Origin: JABGQS01 sp963666505
GTDB lineage: Bacteria > Bacillota > Clostridia > Christensenellales > SZUA-584
Length of the DNA: 64,000 bases
Assembly (NCBI GenBank): GCA_963666505.2
Contig: CAXXXL010000001.1
Location: 744,001 to 808,000, forward strand
Direction of reading: 5' to 3'
In this document: piece after piece, positions 9,472 through 18,303 of the stretch
Layout: each line of letters begins with the position of its first letter
Numbering within the stretch: position 1 is the stretch's first letter
Notes under the pieces: generated by a model
Database searches by the model: none
What the model saw: the letters and a program-made list of their open reading frames with translations, nothing else
Told to the model about the DNA's origin: nothing
Translations under genes and position numbers: made by a program

Positions 9472-9693
9472 ATATAACAATAAAAAACCACTTCAAAACT
9501 GATGCATGGTAATGCAGACTGCTCTATTTTCTCTGATACTCATACCTAAATCAGCGGTGTTTTAATTGAAGGGGAAGTCTCGAATATCAGCTAAACGCTT
9601 TGATTACAGCAAAAAAAAGTGATATAATACATTCACTGCAAATCTCATCTGTTTAGCATCGCTGATATACAAATCAAGAAAGGGATAATGGGT

Positions 9694-10548
9694 ATGATAA
9701 AAAAATCACCGTTCTTTTCACTGAATATTTTGCGCATATGCACGGCTTTAATTCTTACCGCATTGCTTTTAGCAGTTTCAGGCTGTTCCGGAGAGCAGGA
9801 GGAGCCGGCGCAAACACCTACGCCGACGCCAACTTTAGCGGCCTCACCGTCGCCGTCGCCTGTGCCCACTGTTGAAATAACGCCTACACCCGAAATAACG
9901 CCCACACCTACGCCCGAGCCTACTCCGGCGCCGGTGTTTCCCGAAGTGGAGAAGGACGACGAGGGTAATTATATCTATCCACAAGTCGTAACGGATAAAC
10001 AAAGCGCTATGACCGGAGAGCCTGTTTATTTCAAGATCATAACATCTGAAAATGTTACCAGTATACAAACCGTGATCGATAGGGAAACCGGAAAGATATA
10101 TACGGAATACGAAACCGTCTCCGGTGTGCGAATTTGGCAGACGAGGATTTTCTTTACATCCGGCGGAACCCGTAAAGTTCAGTATAAATGTACGATGGCG
10201 ACTGGGAGCACTGTAATGATTCCAAAAAGTCCGCTTAAGATAGACGTGACTTTTGACTATAGTGCGGAATCTACATCAAAGACTATAACAAAAGGCAAAA
10301 CAGTAACGTTTACGCTTAAAACCCCGGAATCGATCGATTCTATCTATGTTGTAGTAGACGGAGTTAACCAGAATATCAAATACGATGAGTTTGAGTCAAG
10401 CGAGGACGGTGTTAAAGTATGGAAGATAAATGTCACTTTCTTCGGGCTTGGGGAGAGGTCGGTGACGTTTGAGGCACATGACGGCTCTAAGACCGTGGCT
10501 ACGTTCCCGGACCCAGGGTTGCCTATTATCGTGCAAGGCAGTGAGTAA
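9694..10548 (+). CDS. Cell-surface lipoprotein with Thr-Pro linker and two beta domains
   Basis: The frame opens at 9688, but the AAGAAAGGG ribosome-binding site fits ATG 9694 better (spacing about 9), giving 284 residues. A signal peptide ends in the lipobox LAVSGC, so the mature protein is lipid-anchored on the outside of the membrane. A proline/threonine-rich linker of about 45 residues (repeated TPTP) acts as a wall-spanning stalk. Two similar domains of about 90 residues then follow, both with a V-E/D-G-V-K/R-I/V-W pattern (GVRIWQTRIFF and GVKVWKINVTF), suggesting tandem Ig-like repeats. No catalytic motif is seen. Function unknown; perhaps binding or adhesion. Confidence 0.65.
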   Translation: MIKKSPFFSLNILRICTALILTALLLAVSGCSGEQEEPAQTPTPTPTLAASPSPSPVPTVEITPTPEITPTPTPEPTPAPVFPEVEKDDEGNYIYPQVVTDKQSAMTGEPVYFKIITSENVTSIQTVIDRETGKIYTEYETVSGVRIWQTRIFFTSGGTRKVQYKCTMATGSTVMIPKSPLKIDVTFDYSAESTSKTITKGKTVTFTLKTPESIDSIYVVVDGVNQNIKYDEFESSEDGVKVWKINVTFFGLGERSVTFEAHDGSKTVATFPDPGLPIIVQGSE

Positions 10549-10772
10549 GAAGGGATTCTATCAAGACTAAATGGTAAAGATACTCTTCATCAAAGCAACG
10601 GGCATGGCAAAGTCAAACAAGCAGGACTTAATATATCTTGGCGAGCTTATCGCTGTCGATATGTAAGTAAACGTGAAAATCAAGACAGCGGCGCTTTAGG
10701 CAGCAGTGATGATTCTGTAAATATACTTAGGCTATAATCATATAACAAGATTTTAACTATATTTATTTGAGT

Positions 10773-11663
10773 TTATGCAATAACCCAGGCTCTGCGTATT
10801 ACTCTCTTTGTATTCGCCATGATGATGTCTTCGTCTTGATCATCCCGCGGTTTAACCTCGAAAGAGAGTACGTACGGGTCTTTTCCACAGAAGAAATCTT
10901 CATCTTTGAGTACACGGAAGAAATCGGCGAGTTCTTCAACATCATTTGCGCTTTCGGGGAACCCAAAGCAGGGGTGCTGATCGCCGTATGCTTTGCAGCC
11001 CGGCTTTACTACCGCATTTCCGATGTGAAAATGAGTGATATAAGGGCGAAGGGTTTGTATCACGAATTTACTTGTTTCATATGTAGTAGGGAAATGCGAC
11101 AGGTCTACCATAATGCCGAAGTTGTCACAGCGTGTGCGCATATCGGCGGCGAATTTCGCAGCAAGCGGAGCCGGGCCTATAAGCGCAGCTTTGTCCATAT
11201 CGTAGTCGAAAACCTCGAGGTTAACGCCCATGCACTTTGTTTCAGCATATTTGCACACAGCTTCCGTTGTCTTTATGAGCTGGGCATATGCCTGCTCTTT
11301 TGTTTCTTCTTTCCATTTGCCTGCGAGAAAAGCTATTGCGCCTGCACCTAGGTATTCTGCCTCGTCAACTGCCTCTATAAGCGTCTTTTCAGCTTTAAGG
11401 CGTTCGGTCTCGTCGATCGCATTCGGATTGAGCTTTGGACCAAGCAGTTGAGGCTGTGCGCCATAGCAGACCTTGAGATGGCTCTGATCCAGCATACGCT
11501 TTGCTTTACTGCGTGTTTCGTCATCAGCAAACTTAGTGACTTCAATAGCATCAAAAAAGTCGTCGCACGCTATCTCGTGTATAGAATCGAGCACGTCCTT
11601 ATTCGGGTGGCTCATCCACTGGACAGTGCCGAGTTGAAAATACTTGTGAATTGATTCCTGCAT
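10773..11663 (-). CDS. Sugar phosphate isomerase/epimerase-like TIM-barrel protein
   Basis: The frame is open from 11699, but ATG 11663 is preceded by AGAGAGGAAT, giving 296 residues. It belongs to the xylose-isomerase-like TIM-barrel (AP endonuclease 2) superfamily. Likely metal ligands are the acidic and histidine residues in VNLEVFDYD, MVDLSHFPTT, THFHIGNAV and LSFEVKP. It is the second gene of a minus-strand operon, 19 bases after the 2-hydroxyacid dehydrogenase. The pairing suggests catabolism of a sugar or sugar acid through a 2-keto or 2-hydroxy intermediate, but the substrate is not evident. Confidence 0.7.
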   Translation of the reverse strand: MQESIHKYFQLGTVQWMSHPNKDVLDSIHEIACDDFFDAIEVTKFADDETRSKAKRMLDQSHLKVCYGAQPQLLGPKLNPNAIDETERLKAEKTLIEAVDEAEYLGAGAIAFLAGKWKEETKEQAYAQLIKTTEAVCKYAETKCMGVNLEVFDYDMDKAALIGPAPLAAKFAADMRTRCDNFGIMVDLSHFPTTYETSKFVIQTLRPYITHFHIGNAVVKPGCKAYGDQHPCFGFPESANDVEELADFFRVLKDEDFFCGKDPYVLSFEVKPRDDQDEDIIMANTKRVIRRAWVIA

Positions 11664-11682
11664 AATATATTCCTCTCTTATA

Positions 11683-12648
11683 CTATTTGTTAACCACATT
11701 TACGGGCTTGCCTGCGATAAACGCTTCAAGGTTGTGGACTGCTACATCCATCAGACGCTTACGACATTCCTTTGGAGCCCATGATATATGCGGTGTGATT
11801 ATACAATTTTTTGCTTTTAGAAGAGGATTGTCACCTTTTATAGGCTCAGTTGAAGCAACGTCTACAGCTGCGGCGTAAACCTTGCCGGAGTTTAGCGCAT
11901 CGGCAAGTTCCTGCTCTACGATAAGCGGTCCGCGGCTGTTGTTGATTATGATAACCCCATCCTTCATCTTCGCTATGTTGTCCTTGCCTATTATTCCCTG
12001 CGTAGAAGGAAACAGAGGACAGTGGAGCACTATAACGTCTGAAGCTGCAAGCAGCTCTTCGAGTGAAACGTATTCTGCAACTGCCTCGCCCTGCTCTGTG
12101 ACTGTCTCGTCATATGCTATTACTTTCATGCCGAAAGCTGAGGCCATTGCCGCAGTCTTCTGACCGATACGGCCAAGCCCGATTATGCCCATAGTCTTTT
12201 CAGCAAGCTCGATAAGCGGATAGTCCCAGAAACACCAGTCGGCATTGCTCTCCCAGCGGCCTTCGTGCACGGCTTTGTCGTGGTGACCGACGTGGTGACA
12301 TATTTCAAGCAGCAGCGCTATAGCCATTTGGGCAACGGCTATCGTTCCGTAGGTTGGGACATTGGTGACCAGAATGCCTTTTTCTTTGGCGGCCTGTGTG
12401 TCCACAACGTTATAACCTGTAGCAAGCACGCCAATAAAGCGCAGATTCGGGCGAGCTTCGATCGTACTTCGGCTGATGGGCGTTTTATTAGTATAAACTG
12501 CCTGTGCATCGTCTATACGACTGATGATTTCTGCCTCGTCGTTTAAAGATGTGCGATCATAAACAATCAGCTCGCCAAGTGCTTCCAGTCCGGCCCAGCT
12601 AAGGTCTCCGGGGTTTTCAGTATATCCGTCCAGTACTATGATTTTCAA
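11683..12648 (-). CDS. D-2-hydroxyacid dehydrogenase (glycerate/hydroxypyruvate type)
   Basis: An AGGAGG ribosome-binding site seven bases before TTG 12648 fixes the start there, although the frame is open from 12711; this gives 321 residues. It is an NAD(P)-dependent D-isomer-specific dehydrogenase. The Rossmann motif GIIGLGRIG lies near residue 150, and the catalytic triad is in NNSRGPLI (Arg), VDVASTEP (Glu) and TPHISWAP (His). Members reduce 2-keto acids such as hydroxypyruvate or glyoxylate, or oxidise the matching D-hydroxyacid. It is the first gene of a two-gene operon with the TIM-barrel protein. Confidence 0.8.
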   Translation of the reverse strand: MKIIVLDGYTENPGDLSWAGLEALGELIVYDRTSLNDEAEIISRIDDAQAVYTNKTPISRSTIEARPNLRFIGVLATGYNVVDTQAAKEKGILVTNVPTYGTIAVAQMAIALLLEICHHVGHHDKAVHEGRWESNADWCFWDYPLIELAEKTMGIIGLGRIGQKTAAMASAFGMKVIAYDETVTEQGEAVAEYVSLEELLAASDVIVLHCPLFPSTQGIIGKDNIAKMKDGVIIINNSRGPLIVEQELADALNSGKVYAAAVDVASTEPIKGDNPLLKAKNCIITPHISWAPKECRKRLMDVAVHNLEAFIAGKPVNVVNK

Positions 12649-13252
12649 TTTGCTACCTCCTGAAAAATAGTTTAATTTAAATTTAATCCAACTAAAATTG
12701 GTGCAATGCAATTTGTTTTAGTTAGTATCGGTATGGTTCTGCAGCCGTAAAGCCTCCCCGCATACAGGTCCTAATGTTAGTGATTTCGGTTATCGGCAGG
12801 AAGCAAATTGATGCAGGAATCCATCCCAAAAGCATAGTTCTTTTGTAGTTAAGACCCTTGGGTAACTGTACGGCCCAGATTCATTATGGTCTGTTCTCTA
12901 TACTTCTAGTTTACTTCCCACACGGTAAATTGACAAGAACCAATTGATATTTTAAAACCTATTTTCTTGTTTCGCCGGAGAAGATCCATCCTTTTTAGCT
13001 TCACATCTAAGGAAGGCTAGGAAGTTAAGCTTATTCAATTAAATTGTAGCAATGAGCTATACTAAGTGATATAATTATATTAATAATATATCTGATTTTT
13101 AACAACAGGTGAGCTTCATATATTTTGGCATATAAGAATTAGTTATTAGTTAGCTAAGATTTTGCAAATTGAAGATAAGCTGTATAAAAACCAGATATTT
13201 TTGTTTCAAAGAATGGTCTATCTGTGTATATAAGAACAAGAAAGGTATAAAT
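12649..13252. other. Divergent intergenic region, no gene identified
   Basis: About 600 bases between divergently transcribed units. It must carry promoters for the dehydrogenase operon (-) and the REC-HD-GYP gene (+). A TATAAT occurs at 13070-13075 but without a well-spaced -35 box. A frame stays open upstream of 13253 but lacks a ribosome-binding site. No RNA gene or riboswitch was recognised. Confidence 0.4.
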
Positions 13253-14305
13253 ATGTCAAAAATTCTTATAGTAGATGACGAGAAAAGCATAAGAAACACA
13301 TTCGAAATATTTCTTACTAAAGAGGGTCATGAAGTGTTCCTGGCGGAGGATGTAGACACAGCAATAAAGATTTTCAAGAAGCACGATTTAGATTTAATTG
13401 TTACGGATATAATTATGCCAAAATCGACTGGGCTGGAATTGCTAAATGCTGTAAACGCTGAAAAGAATGAGATTCCAGTAATCATAATGACGGGTGAGCC
13501 TACTGTTGACACTGCAAAAGAAGCAGTGAAAAACGATGCACATGATTATTTAATTAAGCCAGTTGCAAAAGAAAGCTTAATTAAAACAGTTGGGTATGCT
13601 CTTGAAAAAAAGAGGTTAATTGATGCAAAAAAGAATTTAGAAATTGAAAATAAAAAATACAGAGATAACCTCGAAGAGCTGGTGAAAAAGAGAACTGAGG
13701 CTTTGCAGAAAGCTGTTAATGGGACAGTTGAAACTATTGCAAAGATATTAGAGCAAAAGGACCCTTATACTGCGGGTCACGAAAGAAGGGTTGGCGCTCT
13801 TGCTTTGGAGATTGCAAAAAAAATGAACTTGGATGAAGAAAAACAGAAACAGATATATTATGCGGGTTATTTACATGATATTGGGAAACTATCAGTGCCC
13901 TCAGAGATTCTCTCAAAACCAGGTAAAATTACACAAGGTGAGTTCGGGGTTATTAAAGAGCATGTAAGAAGCGGCTATGATCTTACAAAAGATATGGAGT
14001 TGACCTGGCCTATAGCCGATATAATCCTTCAGCACCATGAGAGAATGAATGGCAGTGGATACCCAAACGGAATAAGTGGTGATGAGATAAAACTTGAAGC
14101 AAAGATACTGGCTGTCTCAGATGTAATAGAAGCGATGACTTCTCACAGGCCATATCGACCGGGATTTGGTATCGAAACAGCTCTAGACGAAATAAAAAGC
14201 AATGCCGGAGAGTTATATGATAAAAAAGTGTCAGAAGCTGCAGTAGAGCTGTTTGAGAAAGATGGATATGATTTCTCAAATATAGGACATGGTTTGATAA
14301 TTTAA
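13253..14305 (+). CDS. Response regulator with HD-GYP cyclic-di-GMP phosphodiesterase domain
   Basis: ATG 13253 has an AGAAAGG site; an in-frame ATG at 13169 has none. The protein has 350 residues. The receiver domain (1-120) has acidic residues D8/D9, phospho-acceptor D52 and K102. A short coiled coil follows, then an HD-GYP domain (about 160-345) with HDIGK (H208, D209), HHE and GYP (269-271). Such proteins hydrolyse cyclic di-GMP when phosphorylated. The kinase gene starts 15 bases downstream and is the obvious partner. The gene at 63022 is a close paralogue, and 51384-51575 is a truncated one. Confidence 0.88.
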   Translation: MSKILIVDDEKSIRNTFEIFLTKEGHEVFLAEDVDTAIKIFKKHDLDLIVTDIIMPKSTGLELLNAVNAEKNEIPVIIMTGEPTVDTAKEAVKNDAHDYLIKPVAKESLIKTVGYALEKKRLIDAKKNLEIENKKYRDNLEELVKKRTEALQKAVNGTVETIAKILEQKDPYTAGHERRVGALALEIAKKMNLDEEKQKQIYYAGYLHDIGKLSVPSEILSKPGKITQGEFGVIKEHVRSGYDLTKDMELTWPIADIILQHHERMNGSGYPNGISGDEIKLEAKILAVSDVIEAMTSHRPYRPGFGIETALDEIKSNAGELYDKKVSEAAVELFEKDGYDFSNIGHGLII

Positions 14306-14319
14306 TAAGGGGTTTAACG

Positions 14320-14601
14320 ATGGATATTAATTATAGGGATTTTGTAATGCAATCTATGGATGGGTATGCTTTACACAAAATTATATGTGATAAAAATGGC
14401 AGCCCTATAGATTATATTTTTCTTGAGGTCAATACTGCATTTGAAAGATACACTGGTTTGGAAAGCCGTAAAATAATTGGAAAAAAATTACTGAAGTTCT
14501 TCCGGAAATTAAGAGTGATAGTGTTGATTGGATTGCCGAATATGGTCAAGTCGCTCTTAGCGGGAAAGAAAAAGAATTTGAAAGTTATGCTGATACGTTA
14601 A
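14320..14601 (+). CDS. N-terminal fragment of a PAS histidine kinase, frame ends after an A7 run
   Basis: The first 56 or so residues are the front half of a PAS domain matching related kinases in this window (DGYALHKIICDKNGS, then EVNTAFERYTGLESRKIIGK). After GGAAAAAAA (14479-14487) the reading frame becomes unrelated and ends at 14601. Reading one base back from the A run restores the PAS sequence (ITEVLPEIKSDSVDW) and continues without a stop into the 14667-17738 frame. The two parts are therefore one 1139-residue kinase, split either by programmed slippage or by a one-base deletion. Confidence 0.75.
   Translation: MDINYRDFVMQSMDGYALHKIICDKNGSPIDYIFLEVNTAFERYTGLESRKIIGKKLLKFFRKLRVIVLIGLPNMVKSLLAGKKKNLKVMLIR
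14481..14487 (+). other. A AAA AAA slippery heptamer at the kinase frame break
   Basis: In the upstream frame the codons read GGA AAA AAA, so the seven A bases form an X XXY YYZ heptamer that permits a -1 ribosomal shift. The shift needed to join the two kinase parts is exactly -1 at this spot. Transcript slippage on the A run would do the same. A mutation or sequencing error in the homopolymer is the plain alternative. Confidence 0.6.
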
Positions 14602-14666
14602 ACCGGCATTACCATATAAAAGCATACTCTCCTAAAGAAGGTTTTTTTGTTACACGTTTTTATGAT

Positions 14667-17600
14667 GTGACTAAAGAATACGAAAGTGACGCTGAAAGAA
14701 TAAAAGCCAAAGAACAATATCAAAAACTGTTTGAGAATCTAACCAGCGGTTGTGCAATCTATAGAGTTATTAATGATGGCAAATACGGAAAAGACTATAT
14801 CATAGAAGCCTTTAATAAAGAAAGCCTTGAGATTGAGGACAAGACTGCAGAAGAAGTGGTGGGGAAAAGTTTGTTTGATTTAAGGCCGAATATTGATGAA
14901 TATGGCCTGATCGATATATTTAGAAAAGTATGGGCTACGGGAGAATCAAAGCATTTTCCTTCTAAAATCTATATGGACGATAATTATAGCAATTATTATG
15001 AAAACCGCGTATTCAAATTAAGTGATGATAAGATCGTGGCAATTTATAATGATGTGACTGATTTAATGACAACCCAAGAAAAACTGAAAGAAAACATGGA
15101 GAAACTGGAGAAGTATATTTCAGAAGCTCCGTATGGAGTCTTTGTTGCCGATGAAAAAGGGAATTATTTAGAGGTAAATAAAGAAGCAAGTATGATAACG
15201 GGATATAGCGAGTGTGAACTGACAGGCATGAACTTAATACAACTTATCCCTGATGATGAAAAGCAGAAAGCAATAGAAAGCTTTGCAAGAGTTAAAAGTT
15301 TTGGTGCAGACACAACTGAAATAAAATATATTTCAAAAGATGGAGCGCAAAGGCATTGGAGAATTAAAGCGATAAAACTTTCCGAAACACGTTTTTTGGG
15401 GTTCGCAGAAGATATTACTCAAAGCGTTGTTGAGGAAGCGAAAGCCAAAAAAACAAGAGAAGAAACAAAAGCTTTATTTGACCATGCAGGTGTTGGAATA
15501 GGCTATTATGACCCGAATGGAAGGGTTATTTGGTATAACGAAGTTGCGGCCAAAAATCTGGGCGGAAAACCTGAGGATTTCAACGGCAAATTTATAAATG
15601 ATTTGTTTTCACCGGATGAAGCTAAAAAATATATGAAGCGATTAAAAAAAGCAATAAAGTCGAGCAGATCGCTTGAATATGAAGATAAAGTTGAGCTTCC
15701 AAATGCAGATTTATGGTATAAAAGCACTTATAACAACATTTTCAGTAAAGAGAAAAAGCTTCTGGGTGTGGAAATAATTTCACACGATATAACAGATATA
15801 AAGCTTGTACAAAACGACTTAGAAAAAGAGAAGACAAGGTACAAACTGTTGTTTGAAGATGCTCCGCTTGGTTATCAGTCTCTGGATGAAAAGGGGAATA
15901 TAGTTGAAGTAAACCAAGCTTGGCTTGATATGCTGGGGTACAAGAACGAAGAGGTGAAAGGCAGGTTTTTTGGCGATTTTTTGATACCAGAGCAGAAACA
16001 AGTATTTGCGGAGAATTTCACTGATTTTAAAACTTTGGGTGCTGGAGAAAAGGTCTACAAGTTTCATAAAAAAAATGGGGAAGTGATATTGGTACGTATA
16101 AACGGAAGAGGGGCTTATAACAATGATGGCAGCTTCAAGCAATCGCACTGTATACTCGAAGATGTAACAGAGAAAACAAATAAAGATATCGCATTAAAGT
16201 CAAGTGAAGAAAGGCTGCGTCATTCTCAGGAAATTGCAAATGCTGGTTCGTGGGAAATGGAAACTGGAAGTAATATGGTTTGGGCATCTGACCAATCTTT
16301 TAAGTTGTTTGGTATATCGACAAACACTAATTTATTAAGCTTAAAAGATATAGAAAAAATGATACATGAAGATGACAGAGAGATGGTTCATAACACTCTG
16401 ATGGAATTCTTAGCTGACAAACCAGGATATGACGTTGAGTATCGTATTAAACCTAAAGGCGTTTCAGAATATCGCTATGTTCGTTCAATAGCTGAAAAAC
16501 AGTATGATGAACAAGGCAAAATGACTAAGATACTTGGAGTTGTAATAGATATAACTGACCAGAAAAAAGCGGCAATAGCTTTATTTAAAACACAGGCATT
16601 TCTACAGGCGGCATTTGACAACAGCCAGGCAGGCATAGGGATAGCAGAAGCGCCGGATTGCAAACTCCGATATGTTAATAAAGCGGCGTTGGAAATAAGA
16701 AATGGATCAGAGGATTACCTGGTTAAGGATGTTACTTATAAAAATTATGTTGAGCATTGGAATATATTGCATTTAGACGGTACGCCATATAAAGAAGATG
16801 AGGTTTCAATAGTGCGAGCTATTCTTTATGGCGAGGTTGCTAGAGAAGAACATATTATAAGACGAGATAATTTAGAAGACAGATATGTATTGGCTGATGC
16901 CGCACCAATAAAGGATTCGGATAACAATATAATTGCCGGCATAGTTGTATTTCAGGATATAACTGAAAGAATAAAACTCGAAGAAGAGAGGGCAACATTA
17001 GAGGCGCAAATAAGAAACCAGCAAAAATTAGAGTCTATTGGCACATTGGCAAGCGGAGTTGCGCATGAGATAAATAATCCGATTAATGGGATATTGAATT
17101 ATGGACAAGTTATTCTGGACTCAACTGATTCTGACTCTGATATAAGCAAATACGCAAATGAAATTATTAATGAAACTAAACGTGTATCTGAGATTGTAAG
17201 AAACCTTTTAGACTTCTCAAGACAATCAGGCAAGCAGCATAGCTATGCACATATTGAAGACATCATCGCTAAAACATTAACTTTGATAAACACTATCTTC
17301 AAACATGATAATATAAATTTAAATATTGATATTGAGAAGAAAATTCCAAAAATGAAATGCAGGAGTCAGCAGATCCAACAAGTCATTATGAATCTTCTGA
17401 CTAATGCAAGAGACTCGCTCAATCAAAAATACTCTGGGTTTGACGAGAAAAAAATAGTCAATCTAAGTTGTCGGAAACTTGAGAAGGAAAAACGCAATAT
17501 GGTTCGAATAGAAGTCGAAGATTTTGGAATTGGCATACCGAAAAATGTTCAGAACAGGATTTTCGATCCATTCTTTACTACAAAGGGTAAGGATAAAGGC

Positions 17601-17738
17601 ACAGGGCTTGGTCTATCCATAAGCTACGGAATAATACAAGAACATCTCGGCGAAATGGTTGTTGAGTCAGTTGAAGGAGAGTATACCAGGTTTATAATTG
17701 ATTTACCATGTGATAATGGATGGGCTCAAGATAATTAA
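14667..17738 (+). CDS. Multi-PAS sensor histidine kinase, main part
   Basis: A cytosolic sensor with no membrane segment. With the frame joined to 14320 it holds seven PAS domains in tandem, each ending in a DIT- or DVT-type motif. A kinase core follows: H-box LASGVAHEINNPINGI (His 800 of this frame, 916 of the joined protein), N-box QQVIMNLLTNARDSL, VEDFGIGIP, DPFFTTKG and GTGLGLSISYG. The frame is open from about 14487; 14667 is only its first possible start codon and probably not a real one. It should autophosphorylate and pass phosphate to the REC-HD-GYP protein encoded 15 bases upstream of 14320. The same core recurs at 43759, 48840 and 60285. Confidence 0.85.
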   Translation: MTKEYESDAERIKAKEQYQKLFENLTSGCAIYRVINDGKYGKDYIIEAFNKESLEIEDKTAEEVVGKSLFDLRPNIDEYGLIDIFRKVWATGESKHFPSKIYMDDNYSNYYENRVFKLSDDKIVAIYNDVTDLMTTQEKLKENMEKLEKYISEAPYGVFVADEKGNYLEVNKEASMITGYSECELTGMNLIQLIPDDEKQKAIESFARVKSFGADTTEIKYISKDGAQRHWRIKAIKLSETRFLGFAEDITQSVVEEAKAKKTREETKALFDHAGVGIGYYDPNGRVIWYNEVAAKNLGGKPEDFNGKFINDLFSPDEAKKYMKRLKKAIKSSRSLEYEDKVELPNADLWYKSTYNNIFSKEKKLLGVEIISHDITDIKLVQNDLEKEKTRYKLLFEDAPLGYQSLDEKGNIVEVNQAWLDMLGYKNEEVKGRFFGDFLIPEQKQVFAENFTDFKTLGAGEKVYKFHKKNGEVILVRINGRGAYNNDGSFKQSHCILEDVTEKTNKDIALKSSEERLRHSQEIANAGSWEMETGSNMVWASDQSFKLFGISTNTNLLSLKDIEKMIHEDDREMVHNTLMEFLADKPGYDVEYRIKPKGVSEYRYVRSIAEKQYDEQGKMTKILGVVIDITDQKKAAIALFKTQAFLQAAFDNSQAGIGIAEAPDCKLRYVNKAALEIRNGSEDYLVKDVTYKNYVEHWNILHLDGTPYKEDEVSIVRAILYGEVAREEHIIRRDNLEDRYVLADAAPIKDSDNNIIAGIVVFQDITERIKLEEERATLEAQIRNQQKLESIGTLASGVAHEINNPINGILNYGQVILDSTDSDSDISKYANEIINETKRVSEIVRNLLDFSRQSGKQHSYAHIEDIIAKTLTLINTIFKHDNINLNIDIEKKIPKMKCRSQQIQQVIMNLLTNARDSLNQKYSGFDEKKIVNLSCRKLEKEKRNMVRIEVEDFGIGIPKNVQNRIFDPFFTTKGKDKGTGLGLSISYGIIQEHLGEMVVESVEGEYTRFIIDLPCDNGWAQDN

Positions 17739-17827
17739 TTAGGCAGGTTTACACGAACTTTTAAACAATCTCGTATGTTAATGGTTACTTGTCAAGACTT
17801 GAAAGAGCGATTCAGGCTAAAATGCAT

Positions 17828-17866
17828 GCTCCGTATGGTATAATTGTGCAAAATACCATGCGGAGT
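17828..17866. repeat. Long inverted repeat (stem-loop)
   Basis: GCTCCGTATGGTAT (17828-17841) pairs with ATACCATGCGGAGT (17853-17866), with one G-U and one terminal mismatch and an 11-base loop. It is followed by ATTAATTTAAC rather than a T run, so it is a poor terminator. It lies downstream of the kinase gene and upstream of a permease relic. Confidence 0.5.
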
Positions 17867-17971
17867 TATTAATTTAACAGAGAGTCTATTTAAATGTTGA
17901 AAATTTTAGAAAAAAATAATTTGATTATGTGTGAGATTTTATCTTAAATACCTTATCAGTTATATGAATTT

Positions 17972-18112
17972 GCTGGAAATGATGGCGGAGAAGAAACAGT
18001 TCTCCGTGCTTTCCTTAGATTACTGCTTATGGCGATAATAATCAGCGATCTTAACATGACGGGTGTTGATGTATACTGGCAGAACGTTATAACTGGGGTT
18101 ATACTAAATTGA
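17972..18112 (+). pseudogene. Relic of a sugar ABC permease (RbsC family)
   Basis: The frame reads GNDGGEETVLRAFLRLLLMA and soon after NMTGVDVYWQNVITGVIL before TGA 18110-18112. This is the signature of the penultimate region of ribose-type permeases, where GGxGTVxGAFxGxLLM is expected; several residues are altered. No start codon or upstream permease sequence remains. It shows that another sugar transporter once stood just upstream of the regulator locus. Confidence 0.65.
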
Positions 18113-18218
18113 CCAAATGGCGTATTAATTGAAAGTAATTATATTTGCAGGCATACAATAACTGAGTACAGAAGAATACATTCCATAGAAAAATAAACTA
18201 TTATTATAAGAAAATCTA

Positions 18219-18247
18219 TTGTTGGTTACTAAAAAATAATGCATAAT
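18219..18247 (+). promoter_or_regulatory. Possible promoter for the sugar two-component operon
   Basis: TTGTTG at 18219-18224 and CATAAT at 18242-18247 are spaced by 17 bases, about 57 bases before ATG 18304. The match is partial. The near-palindrome AAACGTTT lies just downstream of it. Confidence 0.3.
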
Positions 18248-18303
18248 GAATGGGGATTTGCATATCTAATAATACAAAACGTTTAAAATAAGGGAAGTTT
18301 ATT

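Noticed and set aside
9790..9940. Repeated ACGCC/TACGCC units as a possible CRISPR or tandem-repeat array
   Set aside because: They code for the Thr-Pro stalk of a lipoprotein and are irregular in length.
10571..10666. A 31-codon frame between the lipoprotein and the TIM-barrel gene
   Set aside because: No convincing start signal and too short to judge; could be a relic.
12649..13252. Cyclic-di-GMP riboswitch upstream of the HD-GYP gene
   Set aside because: Searched by eye for the GEMM core (GGACGCAAAGCC-like); not found here or upstream of the other HD-GYP and GGDEF genes.
13169..13252. Extra 28 N-terminal residues on the REC-HD-GYP protein
   Set aside because: No ribosome-binding site, and the paralogue at 63022 begins at the equivalent of 13253.
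18270..18300. CcpA cre site around AAACGTTT before the sugar regulator gene
   Set aside because: The flanking bases do not fit the cre consensus well enough.
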